Notes under the pieces: generated by a model
The model's database searches: none
Told to the model about the DNA's origin: nothing
Seen by the model: the letters and a program-made list of their open reading frames with translations, nothing else
Part shown: one piece after another, positions 48,875-58,744 of the stretch
How the letters are laid out: every line of letters starts with the position of its first letter
Position numbering within the stretch: position 1 is the first letter of the stretch
Made by a program: the position numbers and the translations under genes
Source of the DNA: Actinopolyspora lacussalsi
Lineage (GTDB): Bacteria > Actinomycetota > Actinomycetes > Mycobacteriales > Pseudonocardiaceae
Reading direction: 5' to 3'
Assembly: GCA_030803735.1 (NCBI GenBank)
Contig: JAURUC010000001.1
Coordinates: forward strand, 2,055,501-2,119,500
Length of the DNA: 64,000 nucleotides

Positions 48875-51800
48875 GTGACGGATCCAATGGAACGGTTCTC
48901 GCCGCCTACGCGGGGGTGGTTCCGCGAGACGTTCGAGGCTCCCACCCCCTCGCAGGAGGAGGCATGGCGGGAGATCACCTCCGGGCAGCACACCCTGGTG
49001 ATCGCACCGACCGGTTCGGGCAAGACGCTGGCCGCGTTCCTGACCGCCCTGGACCGGCTGACCCACACCGCCGTGCCGGAAGACCCGAAACGGCGGTGCC
49101 GGGTGCTCTACGTCTCGCCGATGAAAGCACTCGTCGCGGACGTGCGCCGCAACCTGCGCACCCCGCTCGCGGGGATCGAGCGGGAGGCCCACCGGCTGGG
49201 TGAGGAGATCACGGAGGTCGGCGTGGCCACCCGGACCGGTGACACCCCCACCGACGAACGGCGAGCTTTCGGACGGCGTCCGAGCGACATCCTGGTCACC
49301 ACCCCGGAATCGCTTTTCCTGCTGCTGACCTCGACCGCTCGGGAGGCGTTGCGCGGAGTGGAGACGGTCATCGTGGACGAGGTGCACGCGATGGCCGGCG
49401 ACAAGCGCGGCGCGCATCTGGCGGTATCACTGGACAGGTTGGACGAGTTGTTGCCCGGTCCGGCACAGCGGATCGGGCTCTCCGCGACGGTGCGCCCCGT
49501 CGACGAGGTGAGCGAGTTCCTGGCAGGGGGCAGGCCGGTCCGGGTGGTCCGCCCGCCCGATCCGAAACAGGTCGACGTTTCGGTGCGGGCTCCGGTGGAG
49601 GACATGGCGCGCCCCGAGTCGGGGACCGCCGAAGGGGACGGCACGGGCGGACGTGCGGCCTCCGTCTGGCCCGCGCTGCGGGAACGGATCCTGGAACTGG
49701 TGCGCCGGCATCGCTCCACGATCGTGTTCACCAATTCGCGACGGCTGGCCGAGCGGCTGACATCCGGCCTCAACGAGCTCGCCACGGAGGGCGGTCCGGA
49801 CGAGGCGGACGGGGCGAGCACGACGCCCCGGGACGGACCGTGGTCGTTTCCCGCCGAGGCGGTCGGGGCCTCGGGCGTCACCAGCGGTGTGGCAGCGGTC
49901 GTGGCGCGTGCGCATCACGGTTCGATGTCCAAGCAGCAGCGCGCTTCGGTGGAGGAGGAGCTCAAATCGGGCGAGCTGCCGTGCGTGGTGGCGACTTCGT
50001 CGCTGGAACTGGGCATCGACATGGGGGCCGTGGACCTGGTCGTACAGCTCGAGACACCACCCAGCGTCGCCTCGGGGACGCAACGGATCGGGCGGGGCGG
50101 TCATCGGGTCGGCGAGCCCTCGCGCGGAGTCGTTTTCCCCAAGTTCCGAGGGGACCTCGTCGGATGTGCGGTGGTGGCGGAACGGATGCGTTCGGGAGCG
50201 ATCGAGGCGCTGTCGATACCTCGCAACCCGCTGGACGTACTGGCACAGCAGATCGTGGCCGCGGTGGCCGTGGATGTCCGCGGGGTGGAAGAGCTCGCCA
50301 CGCTGCTGCGACGGTCGGCACCGTTCGCCGCACTGCCCGAATCGGCGTTCCGGTCGGTGCTGGACATGCTCGCTGGGCGCTATCCGAGCGAGGAGTTCGG
50401 CGAGCTGCGAGCCAGGATCGTGTGGAACAGGACCACCGACGAACTGCGTCCCCGTCCCGGCACGCGGCGACTGGCCGTGACCTCCGGTGGCACAATACCG
50501 GACCGGGGACTGTTCACCGTGGTCACGCGGGTCTCCGACGCGGCGAGGGGTTCCGGCCGGAAACGGGTCGGCGAGCTGGACGAGGAAATGGTCCACGAGT
50601 CCCGGGTCGGGGACACTTTTCTGCTGGGCACCTCCTCCTGGCGGATCTCCGAGATCACTCACGACCAGGTGATCGTGACACCGGCTCCGGGGACTCCGGC
50701 GAGGATGCCGTTCTGGAAGGGGGACTCGACGGGCCGTCCCCTGGAGCTGGGGCGCGCGGTTGGTGGGTTTCTGCGCGAGATCTCCTCCGCCACTTCCGAA
50801 GGGGCCCGCGAGCGCACCCACGAGGCCGGGCTGGACCGCCCCGCGCGGGAGAACCTGCTGGCTTACCTGGCGGAGCAGCGGGCGGCTACCGGCCACGTAC
50901 CGGACGATCACACGATCGTGGTGGAGCGATTCAGGGACGAGCTCGGCGACTGGCGGATAGTGGTGCACTCCCCGTTCGGCGAGCGGGTCAACGCGCCGTG
51001 GGCACTGGCGCTCGGCACGCGGCTGCGCGAACGCGGGGGCGCGGACGTCCGACCGGTTTCCGCCGACGAGGGGATCGTGCTGCGCGTCAGTGACGCACTC
51101 GACGACTCCGGGGCCGAGGTGGTGCCGAACGCCGAGGATGTCGTGCTCTCCCCGGAGGAGGTGGAACAGCTGGTAACCGACTCGATAGCCGGTTCGGCAC
51201 TGTTCGCCTCCCGGTTCCGGGAGTGCGCGGGGCGGGCGCTGCTGCTGCCCCGCAGGGACCCGGGACGGCGCGCTCCGCTGTGGCAGCAGCGGCAACGTGC
51301 CACCCGGCTGTTGGAGGTGGCCGCGCGTTACGAACGCTTCCCGATCGTGCTGGAGGCGATGCGGGAGTGCCTGCGCGACGCCTACGACGTCGCCGGGCTG
51401 CGTGAGCTGATGTCGGAGATAGTCCGCCACCGCATCCGGGTGGTCGAGGTGTCCACCACCGGCCCGTCCCCCTTCGCGCGGAGCCTGCTGTTCGGCTATG
51501 CCGGGATGTTCCTGTACGAGTCGGACGCTCCGCTCGCCGAACGCAGATCGGCGGCGCTGAGTCTGGACACCGCGCTGCTGGCCGAACTGCTCGGCTCGGA
51601 GGAGATGCGGCAGCTGCTGGACGCCGAGGTCGTCGTCGAGGTGGAGAACGGGCTGCAACGGCTGGAGCGGCGACGGCACGCCCGCGGTCCGGAGGACACG
51701 GCGGACATGCTTCGGGTGCTGGGGGACCTCACCGAGGACGAGGCCGCGGCACGGGGCATCCGGCGGGAGTGGCTCGCGGACCTGGCGCGACAGCAGCGTG

Positions 51801-53503
51801 CGCTGTTGGTACACGTCGCGGGCGAAGCGAGGTGGATCGCCGTCGAGGACGCGGGCAGGGTCCGGGACGGGCTGGGCGTCGCCCTGCCCGAACGTGTTCC
51901 CGAGGTGTTCACCGAACGGGTCGAGGACCCGCTGGGCGAACTGGTCTCACGGTTCGCGAGGTGCCGTGGACCGTTCCACGCCGACACGCTCGCGGAGCGG
52001 TTCGGGCTCGGTGCGGCGGTGGTCACGGAGGTACTGGAGCGACTGCGGGGCTCCGGACGGTTGGTGCGCGGCGAACTGCGTCCGGCCGAGGTAGGCGGCG
52101 ACGGCGGTGCGGAGTACTGCGACGCCGAGGTGCTGCGCAGGCTACGACGTGCTTCGCTGGCCAAGCTCCGCTCCGAGATCGAACCGGCCGAACCGGCGGC
52201 GCTGGGCAGGTTCCTGCCGGTCTGGCAGGGCGTGGTCTCGAACGGTGTCGGCTCGCGAGGTGTCGGCTCCCAGCGGAACGGTTCCGCGGCCGACGTGCTC
52301 GCGGTGGTCGAACAGCTGGCGGGAGTCCCGCTGACCGCTGGTTCGCTGGAATCACTGGTCCTGCCCGCCCGAGTTCCCGGCTATCAACCGGCCATGCTGG
52401 ACGAACTCACCACCGGCGGCGAGGTGGTATGGGTCGGAGCCGGCGCGTTGGCGCACGACGACGGTTGGGTGGCGCTGGCGCCGTCCGACATCGCCGAGCT
52501 GGTGCTACCGGACCGGGTGAGCGGCCACGAGAACTCGGACACCCACGACGCCGTCCGGGAGTCCCTGGAGGACGGCGCGCTGTTCTTCCGACAGCTGGCC
52601 GACCGCGCCACCGAACTGCTCGACCGACGTGGGAGGACGGGAACGAGCGAGGCCACGCTGGTATCGGCGCTGTGGGATCTGGTGTGGTCCGGTGAGGTCA
52701 CCAACGACACCCTGGCGCCGCTGCGCGCCCTGCTGTCCGGCCGACGCGCCAACCGTCGTCCCCGACGCGTGCCACGGGGGCGCTACGCCAGACCGACTTC
52801 GGTCAGGGCGGTGTCCACGGCGGGCTCCGGGCCACCCGGCGTGACGGGCCGCTGGTCACTGGCGCCGACGCCCTCGGAGGAGACCACCAGCCGCGCGAGC
52901 GCGCGCACCGAGACCTTCCTACAGCGCCACGGCGTGCTCACCCGCGGCTCACTGGAGATCGAACGGGTCACGGGTGGGTTCGCGGCCGTCTACCGGGTAC
53001 TGCGGATCGTGGAGGAGGCGGGCGGCTGCGGGCGCGGCTACGTGGTGGCCGGGTTGGGCCCCGCGCAGTTCGCTGCGCCCGGGGCCATCGACCGATTGCG
53101 CGACTTCGACGGCTCGACCCGACAGCAGGACCCCGATCGGGCGGTGCTGCTCGCCGCGACCGACCCGGCCCAGCCCTACGGTGCTGCGCTGCCCTGGCCG
53201 GAGGTGGCCGGGAACACCCGGCACCGGCCGGGGCGTAAAGCCGGTGCGCTGGTGGTGCTCGTCGACGGGGAACCGGTGTTCTACATCGAGCGGGGCGGCA
53301 AGTCGTTGCTGTCGTTCACCGAACGGGAACGGCCGCTGCGTGCCGCCGCGGGACGGCTGGCCGAGGCGGTGACGGAGGGAGAACTGGAGCAGTTGGTGTT
53401 CCGCCGTGCCGACGGGGAAAGCGCGATCGGCGGCGAGCTGGCGGGAATCCTCGTCGCGGCCGGGTTCCGGCCCACTCCGCAGGGACTGCGCCTGCGGAAT
53501 TGA
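48875..53503 (+). CDS. lhr: Large ATP-dependent helicase Lhr
   Basis: The 1542-residue superfamily 2 helicase translocates 3'-5' on single-stranded DNA and unwinds duplexes and hybrids. A Q-motif region (TPSQEEAWREI) precedes Walker A APTGSGKT at about 43-50. Motif II DEVH is near 168-171, motif III SATV near 205, and motif VI QRIGRGGH near 402-409. The Lhr winged-helix, beta-barrel and long C-terminal domain follow; the end shows EPVFYIERGGKSLLSF. GTG 48875 starts ten residues before the conserved region. Length agrees with the mycobacterial protein. In mycobacteria lhr is induced by DNA damage, but no LexA box is seen here. Confidence 0.95.
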   Translation: MTDPMERFSPPTRGWFRETFEAPTPSQEEAWREITSGQHTLVIAPTGSGKTLAAFLTALDRLTHTAVPEDPKRRCRVLYVSPMKALVADVRRNLRTPLAGIEREAHRLGEEITEVGVATRTGDTPTDERRAFGRRPSDILVTTPESLFLLLTSTAREALRGVETVIVDEVHAMAGDKRGAHLAVSLDRLDELLPGPAQRIGLSATVRPVDEVSEFLAGGRPVRVVRPPDPKQVDVSVRAPVEDMARPESGTAEGDGTGGRAASVWPALRERILELVRRHRSTIVFTNSRRLAERLTSGLNELATEGGPDEADGASTTPRDGPWSFPAEAVGASGVTSGVAAVVARAHHGSMSKQQRASVEEELKSGELPCVVATSSLELGIDMGAVDLVVQLETPPSVASGTQRIGRGGHRVGEPSRGVVFPKFRGDLVGCAVVAERMRSGAIEALSIPRNPLDVLAQQIVAAVAVDVRGVEELATLLRRSAPFAALPESAFRSVLDMLAGRYPSEEFGELRARIVWNRTTDELRPRPGTRRLAVTSGGTIPDRGLFTVVTRVSDAARGSGRKRVGELDEEMVHESRVGDTFLLGTSSWRISEITHDQVIVTPAPGTPARMPFWKGDSTGRPLELGRAVGGFLREISSATSEGARERTHEAGLDRPARENLLAYLAEQRAATGHVPDDHTIVVERFRDELGDWRIVVHSPFGERVNAPWALALGTRLRERGGADVRPVSADEGIVLRVSDALDDSGAEVVPNAEDVVLSPEEVEQLVTDSIAGSALFASRFRECAGRALLLPRRDPGRRAPLWQQRQRATRLLEVAARYERFPIVLEAMRECLRDAYDVAGLRELMSEIVRHRIRVVEVSTTGPSPFARSLLFGYAGMFLYESDAPLAERRSAALSLDTALLAELLGSEEMRQLLDAEVVVEVENGLQRLERRRHARGPEDTADMLRVLGDLTEDEAAARGIRREWLADLARQQRALLVHVAGEARWIAVEDAGRVRDGLGVALPERVPEVFTERVEDPLGELVSRFARCRGPFHADTLAERFGLGAAVVTEVLERLRGSGRLVRGELRPAEVGGDGGAEYCDAEVLRRLRRASLAKLRSEIEPAEPAALGRFLPVWQGVVSNGVGSRGVGSQRNGSAADVLAVVEQLAGVPLTAGSLESLVLPARVPGYQPAMLDELTTGGEVVWVGAGALAHDDGWVALAPSDIAELVLPDRVSGHENSDTHDAVRESLEDGALFFRQLADRATELLDRRGRTGTSEATLVSALWDLVWSGEVTNDTLAPLRALLSGRRANRRPRRVPRGRYARPTSVRAVSTAGSGPPGVTGRWSLAPTPSEETTSRASARTETFLQRHGVLTRGSLEIERVTGGFAAVYRVLRIVEEAGGCGRGYVVAGLGPAQFAAPGAIDRLRDFDGSTRQQDPDRAVLLAATDPAQPYGAALPWPEVAGNTRHRPGRKAGALVVLVDGEPVFYIERGGKSLLSFTERERPLRAAAGRLAEAVTEGELEQLVFRRADGESAIGGELAGILVAAGFRPTPQGLRLRN

Positions 53504-53605
53504 AGCGGCGGCGAGCCGCGCGCACAGCGCCACCGCGGCGTCGCGTCCCGCTGAACACCCCACCGGGAAGCGTGGTCGGCGGTGAATCCTCTAGGGTGCG
53601 AGGCT

Positions 53606-54178
53606 GTGACCGCTGCACCGTCTCCGCGTTGCGAACGAGTGGTGGAACTCTCCGCCGACGAGCTGCGTGCCAGACTGCCCGAAGCCGTGCGGGTATACGT
53701 CACGGCCATGGGTTATCCCACCTGGGCCACGCAGCAGCGTATTCCGATCTGGTCGGCGCACATGTCACGCGCCGGATGGCGCTGCGTGGTGGCGTTCAAC
53801 GACCGGGACGAGGTGAGCGGCGTCGGTTACGGCTACTCGGGGGCCACCGGCCAGTGGTGGCACGAGCAGGTGCGTCGCGGGATGCTGGAACGCCTGCCCC
53901 AACAACGGGCACACGAGTGGCTGGACGACTACTTCGAGCTGACCGAGCTGCACGTCCACCCGGACACACAGGGACACGGACTGGGGGAAAGCATCCTGCG
54001 CACCCTGCTGGCGTCCGCGCCGGGCGCGAAGGTACTGCTGTCCACCCCGGAAGGTCCCACCAGGGCGTGGCGACTCTACCGCCGGCTCGGTTTCGTCGAC
54101 GTGCTGCGCGACTACCGATTCAGCGGTGACCCTCGCCCGTTCGCCGTGCTGGGGCGCGACCTGCCGCTGGAGGCGTGA
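53606..54178 (+). CDS. GNAT-family N-acetyltransferase
   Basis: The 190-residue protein has the GNAT core with beta4/motif A ELTELHVHPDTQGHGLGESILRTLL and motif B region ARAWRLYRRLGFVDVLRDY. The N-terminal part is Trp-rich (YPTWATQQRIPIWSAHMSRAGW). The substrate is unknown. GTG 53606 was chosen because GAGG and a TAGGGT -10-like box (53591-53596) lie directly upstream, which also permits near-leaderless transcription; GTG 53582 would add eight residues. Confidence 0.8.
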   Translation: MTAAPSPRCERVVELSADELRARLPEAVRVYVTAMGYPTWATQQRIPIWSAHMSRAGWRCVVAFNDRDEVSGVGYGYSGATGQWWHEQVRRGMLERLPQQRAHEWLDDYFELTELHVHPDTQGHGLGESILRTLLASAPGAKVLLSTPEGPTRAWRLYRRLGFVDVLRDYRFSGDPRPFAVLGRDLPLEA

Positions 54179-54181
54179 CAT

Positions 54182-54222
54182 CCGAGGGGCTGCCCCTCGG
54201 ATTCGGCGTGGCAGCCCCTCGG
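54182..54222. terminator. Terminator with two alternative hairpins
   Basis: CCGAGGGGCTGCC at 54182-54194 pairs perfectly with GGCAGCCCCTCGG at 54210-54222. Alternatively CCGAGGGG (54182-54189) pairs with CCCCTCGG (54193-54200) around CTG. It lies directly between the convergent GNAT and DUF885 genes. Confidence 0.75.
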
Positions 54223-54229
54223 AAACCAC

Positions 54230-55912
54230 TCACAGGTAGGAGAGCTGCTCCCGCAGGGTGTCCAGCCCCATGGGCCCCATCTCCAGCGCGTCGCGGTGGA
54301 ACCGCTTGAGGTCGAAGTCCTCGCCGTGGCGCTGTCGTGCCTCGTCCCGCGCGGACAGCCAAAGCCGCTCACCGAGTTTGTAGGACGGGGCCTGCCCCGG
54401 CCACCCCAGGTAACGGTCTATCTCGTCCCGCACGAGAGCGGTGTCGGTGATGGTGCGGGTGAGCATGAACTCCAGCCCGAGTTCGGGGGTCCAGGTCCGC
54501 CCCTCGTGGAAGCCGGTCCCCTCCGGAATGCGGAGCCGCAGGTGCATACCGATGTCCACGATCACGCGGGCGGCTCGGAACAACTGCTCGTTGAGCATGC
54601 CGAGCAGATTGCCGTCGTCCGCGAAGTAGCCCAGCTCGCGCATCAGCCGCTCGGCGTACAGCGCCCATCCCTCGCCGTGAGCGGAGACGAAGCAGCCCAA
54701 TCGCTGGAACTTGTTCAGCCTGTCCGCCTGGTGCACCGCCGTTGCCACCTGCAGGTGATGCCCCGGCACACCTTCGTGGTACACGGTGGAAACCTCACGC
54801 CAGGTGGAGTACTCGTCCTTGTCCGGTGGAACGGACCACCACATCCGACCGGGCCTGCTGAAGTCGTCGTTCGGCGGCGTGTAGTAGGCACCCGTTCCAC
54901 CACCGGGCGGGGCGATGAGGCACTCCAGGTTCAGCAACGGCTCGGGAATGTCAAACTGCGTTCGGCTCAGATCCCGCAACGCCTGATCGGACAACCGCTG
55001 CATCCACTGCGCGAGAGCCCGCTGACCGTGCACCCGATAACGCGGATCGGCGTCCAGTGCCGCGGCCGCCTCCGCGAGCGTGGCCGAGGGCTTGATCCGA
55101 TCGGCGACACGTTTCATGTCCGCCTCGATCGCCGCGAACTCCTGCCAGCCCCACTCGTAAGCCTCGTGCAGGTCCAGCTTCGCGCCGGTGAAGTACCTCG
55201 ACCAGAGACGGTAGCGTTCCTCCCCCACGGCGTCCTCGGCCGGAGCCTGCGGCAACAGCTCACCTCGCAGGAAGTCCGCGAGTCCGGCGTAGGCCTCCGA
55301 GGCGACGTTGGCAGCGGCGTTGAGCTCGTCGCGCAGTCCCGGGGAAAGGTTTTCGGCACGCGTGACCATGTCCCCGAAGAAGGACTTGCCGTCGGTCCTG
55401 CCGGACCAGGTGTCGCACTGTTCCGCGACGCGCTTGACCTGTCGTGCCGCGGCGACGTCACCGTTGGCGGCCGCTTCGGACAGGCCAGCGGTCAGCCCCT
55501 TGACGGCCGCGGGCATGGCGGACATCCGTTTGGCGATGTCGTCCCAGTGTCCCTCGGTCTCGCCCGGCATCAGGTCGAAGACCTGTCGCAGCTCCTGGAC
55601 CGGGCTCGCTATGACGTTCAGCGCCGACATGTCGGCACCGGCCTCGTGCAGTTCGACGTCCAGACCGACCCGTTCGGTGAACACCGCCTTGGCGATCCGC
55701 TCCGACTCGTCGACGGGCTCGGCGGCCGCGATCTCCGCCAGGGCACGCCGGGCCAGGTCACCCCGCGCACGATGGCCGTCCGGCGAGTAGTCGGGCAGCT
55801 CCTGCTGCCCCACGGAAAACCCCAGCATGGTCGCGGCTATGGGATCGAGCGCCGCGAGCTCCTCCACGTAACGGTTGCTGATCTCGTGCACGCCCCGGGC
55901 CTCGGTTGACAT
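54230..55912 (-). CDS. DUF885 protein, predicted zinc-dependent carboxypeptidase-like enzyme
   Basis: The 560-residue protein belongs to DUF885, a family related to M32-like metallopeptidases. The candidate metal site is YHEGVPGHHLQ (a HExxH-type motif with insert, HEGVPGH), followed by the second Glu region HGEGWALYAERLMRELGYF. GGGTGAYYTPPNDDFSRPG and GQAPSYKLGERLWLSARDEA are further family segments. No signal peptide is seen, so it should act in the cytoplasm on peptides; the substrate is unknown. ATG 55912 gives a full-length start. Confidence 0.85.
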   Translation of the reverse strand: MSTEARGVHEISNRYVEELAALDPIAATMLGFSVGQQELPDYSPDGHRARGDLARRALAEIAAAEPVDESERIAKAVFTERVGLDVELHEAGADMSALNVIASPVQELRQVFDLMPGETEGHWDDIAKRMSAMPAAVKGLTAGLSEAAANGDVAAARQVKRVAEQCDTWSGRTDGKSFFGDMVTRAENLSPGLRDELNAAANVASEAYAGLADFLRGELLPQAPAEDAVGEERYRLWSRYFTGAKLDLHEAYEWGWQEFAAIEADMKRVADRIKPSATLAEAAAALDADPRYRVHGQRALAQWMQRLSDQALRDLSRTQFDIPEPLLNLECLIAPPGGGTGAYYTPPNDDFSRPGRMWWSVPPDKDEYSTWREVSTVYHEGVPGHHLQVATAVHQADRLNKFQRLGCFVSAHGEGWALYAERLMRELGYFADDGNLLGMLNEQLFRAARVIVDIGMHLRLRIPEGTGFHEGRTWTPELGLEFMLTRTITDTALVRDEIDRYLGWPGQAPSYKLGERLWLSARDEARQRHGEDFDLKRFHRDALEMGPMGLDTLREQLSYL

Positions 55913-56024
55913 GGCAGCACGCTACCTCGCCGAGCCGCGGCACCGAACACGGATCCGCCACCTCGGACGGCACACCACCGCGCGCAGCCGGTGAAAAACG
56001 CTGTGACGTGGCACGATCACAAAG

Positions 56025-56708
56025 GTGCGGGGTGTGCGGTGTTCCGGTAACGCGACTCGTTCCCGATGGGGCGCGTCGCTGATGATCATGCTTGTGGGCA
56101 TCCTCGTCTCGGGGTGTCTGAACGCGACCGTGTCACTGAGTATCAACGGCAAGGACGAGGTTTCCGGTGAGGTGATGGTCGCCGTCCCACCGACTTCGGA
56201 CCGGCACGACTTCCGACTGCGGGTACCGGAGGAGCTTTCCGACAAGGTCCGGCTGAGTCCGTACCGGGAGGGGGAGGCCCGTGGTTCCAAGCTGGAGTTC
56301 GACGAACTGAGCTTCGACGAGGTGGAACGGCTGGCGACCGAGCTGAACCGGTCGGATTCACGGTACAAACTGTCGATCTCCAGGTCCGGCTCGCTCGTCG
56401 AGGTGAGGGGCTCGGCGGATCTGACTCCGCTGGCGGAAACCGATTCGGAGGTGCTGGTGGAAATCAGCGCGCCGGGCGAGGTGACCACCACCAACGGCGA
56501 GACGAACGCGGGGATGGTGAGCTGGCGACCCCAGCCCGGGGAGGTCACCGAGATGTCGGCGACCTTCCAGTTCACCGATGCCAGGAGCGCGGGCCTGTTC
56601 GGCTGGTCGTTGGTACTGGGCGGCGTGACGTTCGGAACGGCACTGCTGGTGGCGGTACTGGCACTCGTCACCCGCCAACGCGCCCGCGCCGACTCCGGGA
56701 GACGCTGA
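56025..56708 (+). CDS. LppM-like lipoprotein (DUF3153)
   Basis: The 227-residue protein has a signal with lipobox LVSGC at about residues 27-31, a beta-rich LppM domain (NATVSLSINGKDEVSGEVMVAVP ... SWRPQPGEVTEMSATFQFTD) and a C-terminal transmembrane helix with basic tail (WSLVLGGVTFGTALLVAVLALV). The M. tuberculosis LppM influences phagosome trafficking; in a non-pathogen its role is probably in envelope lipids. GTG 56025 was chosen for the n-region, but ribosome-binding is weak. The place before a prenyl synthase matches Rv2171-Rv2173. Confidence 0.82.
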   Translation: MRGVRCSGNATRSRWGASLMIMLVGILVSGCLNATVSLSINGKDEVSGEVMVAVPPTSDRHDFRLRVPEELSDKVRLSPYREGEARGSKLEFDELSFDEVERLATELNRSDSRYKLSISRSGSLVEVRGSADLTPLAETDSEVLVEISAPGEVTTTNGETNAGMVSWRPQPGEVTEMSATFQFTDARSAGLFGWSLVLGGVTFGTALLVAVLALVTRQRARADSGRR

Positions 56709-56884
56709 GTAGCGGGACGGAGCTCGCCCGTGTGACCGGTTCCCCCGACGAGTGAATCGGTACTGCCGGCCGGTGGGCCCTGGTGAGCGGCGACGTGCGC
56801 CGAGCCGGTACGCAGCGGTGTGCCCGTGCGACGCGGACGCACCCCGTAGTGCGGACATACCCGCTCGTCACGGAGGATTGGGAC

Positions 56885-58006
56885 ATGTCCCTGGAGAACC
56901 CGCCGGCAGGAGACGAGACGACACCGGACGTGGATCACGATGTCGCGGAGCACGTACGCCGGGAACTGACCGACTACCTTCGCGTGCGGGTCCGGGAGTG
57001 TGCCGAGCTGGATCCCGCCATCTCCGAAGCCGCCGAGGAAGTGTCGGAATTCGTGCTGCGCGGCGGCAAACGGATCCGCCCCACCTTCGCGTGGTGGGGT
57101 TGGCGCGCCGCCGGAGGAGAGGCGCGGGACCGGGACGCCGCGAGCATGCTGCGCGCGGCCAGCGCGCTGGAGCTGATCCAGGCATGCGCGCTGATCCACG
57201 ACGACCTCATCGACGGCTCGGCCACCAGGCGGGGCAGCCCGACCGTGCACGTGCGGTTCGCGGCGACGCACCGGGAGAACGGCTACACGGGAACCCCGGA
57301 GCACTTCGGGCTCGCGGCGGCCGTGTTGTTGGGCGACCTGGCGCTGAGTTGGGCCGATGACATGCTGCACGCCGCGGGGCTGGCGCAGGACGCACTGCAG
57401 CGAGCCCTGGAGCCCTGGCGATCGATGCGTACCGAGGTACTCGCGGGTCAGTACCTGGACATGCTCGGGCAGGCCCGCGCGGACGAGTCCCCGGATTCGG
57501 CACTGCGGATCGACCAGCTCAAATCCGCTTCCTACACGGTGGAACGTCCGTTGCAGTTCGGAGCACGCGTGGGGGGCGCCGACCCGGCCACGGTGTCGAC
57601 GCTGCGCGGCTTCGGCGCGGACATCGGAATCGCGTTCCAACTGCGCGACGACCTGCTCGGCATGTTCGGCGACCCCGAGATCACCGGCAAACCGGCGGGT
57701 GACGATCTGCGCGAGGGCAAGCGCACGGTGCTGGTGGCCGAGGGGATGCTACGGGCCCGGCAGCAGCACGACGAGGCGGCCGCACGGCTGCTGAGTTCCG
57801 CACTGGGCGATTCAGAGCTGACCCGGCCCCGCGTGGAACTGGTCCAGGAGGCACTGACCCGGATCGGTGCGGTCGAAGCCGTGGAGCGACGCATCGACGA
57901 GCTGACGGAGTCCGCGATGTCGGCGCTGCACACCGACGAACTCGCGGAACCGGCCGCGACCCGGCTCAAGGAACTCGCGATCACGGTGACCGACCGCAAC
58001 CGCTGA
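56885..58006 (+). CDS. Polyprenyl (geranylgeranyl-type) diphosphate synthase, IdsA2-like
   Basis: The 373-residue E-type trans-prenyltransferase has GGKRIRP at 60-66, the first Asp-rich motif DDLID at 106-110 with the two-residue-spaced type, and the second DDLLGMFGD near 255. Product length cannot be read with certainty; IdsA2 of M. tuberculosis, at the same position, makes E,E-farnesyl/geranylgeranyl diphosphate. ATG 56885 follows GGAGG by eight bases; the frame is open further upstream to 56783. Confidence 0.9.
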   Translation: MSLENPPAGDETTPDVDHDVAEHVRRELTDYLRVRVRECAELDPAISEAAEEVSEFVLRGGKRIRPTFAWWGWRAAGGEARDRDAASMLRAASALELIQACALIHDDLIDGSATRRGSPTVHVRFAATHRENGYTGTPEHFGLAAAVLLGDLALSWADDMLHAAGLAQDALQRALEPWRSMRTEVLAGQYLDMLGQARADESPDSALRIDQLKSASYTVERPLQFGARVGGADPATVSTLRGFGADIGIAFQLRDDLLGMFGDPEITGKPAGDDLREGKRTVLVAEGMLRARQQHDEAAARLLSSALGDSELTRPRVELVQEALTRIGAVEAVERRIDELTESAMSALHTDELAEPAATRLKELAITVTDRNR

Positions 58007-58178
58007 CATCGCAGCCGCCGGTATGGGCACCACTGGTATGGGAGCCGCCGGCACGAACGCGGTCGAACCCCGGTCGGAGCTCTCCCCGGAGCCGGTACTC
58101 ACACGAAGCGGAGCCCCTCCCGAAGCGGGTCATCCCGCCGCGGAAGTCCCGCACGGCCGGTTCGCACCGGCCTGTCGA

Positions 58179-58544
58179 TCACAATGCCATGGCCTGCGCA
58201 CGCCGTTTGACCTCACGGCCACGGTCACCACGCAACGCGTCGATCGGGGTGCCGGGGAGCGTGTCGTCGGGGGTGAACAGCCACTCGAGAATCTCGTCCT
58301 CGGTGTAGCCGTTGTCCCGCAGCAACGTGATGGTGCCGGGAAGCCCCTTGACGACGGAGCCCATCGTCAGGAACGCCTCGGGAATCACCAACTCACGTTC
58401 CCGGCGCATCGCGACCAACTGACCGTCACGGATCAGCTGGTGCACTCTCGTCAACGGATAACCGAGACGCTCCGCGACGGCGGAGATGGAAACCACGTCC
58501 ACGTCGGTGGAAAGCACATCCGGAGCGGAAGGAACCGAACTCAC
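58179..58544 (-). CDS. Rv2175c-like DNA-binding protein
   Basis: The 121-residue protein has a winged-helix-like MerR-type DNA-binding part (VVSISAVAERLGYPLTRVHQLIRDGQLVAMRRERELVIPE). The Rv2175c-specific C-terminal part follows (GSVVKGLPGTITLLRDNGYTEDEILEWLF). In M. tuberculosis the neighbour kinase PknL phosphorylates the N-terminus and abolishes DNA binding. Here the N-terminus has several Ser/Thr (SSVPSAPDVLSTDVD), and pknL lies divergently 200 bp away. GTG 58544 gives the best start; the frame is open to 58598. Confidence 0.88.
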   Translation of the reverse strand: MSSVPSAPDVLSTDVDVVSISAVAERLGYPLTRVHQLIRDGQLVAMRRERELVIPEAFLTMGSVVKGLPGTITLLRDNGYTEDEILEWLFTPDDTLPGTPIDALRGDRGREVKRRAQAMAL

Positions 58545-58744
58545 ACCACCCAGCTTGCCAGTACGCCGATCAGATTTCCACCTCGGTATGCCGTCCACGA
58601 CGACACCGCGACCTCGCCTACCATCGGTAGCGTGTTGGAGGGTGAGTTCGGGAGGATCCGCACGAGTTGCGACGTGATGACTTCCGTCCAGGCAACCGAG
58701 ACCGAGCCGATCCGAACGGGCTCCGCCCGGGCGGAGGCGAGACG

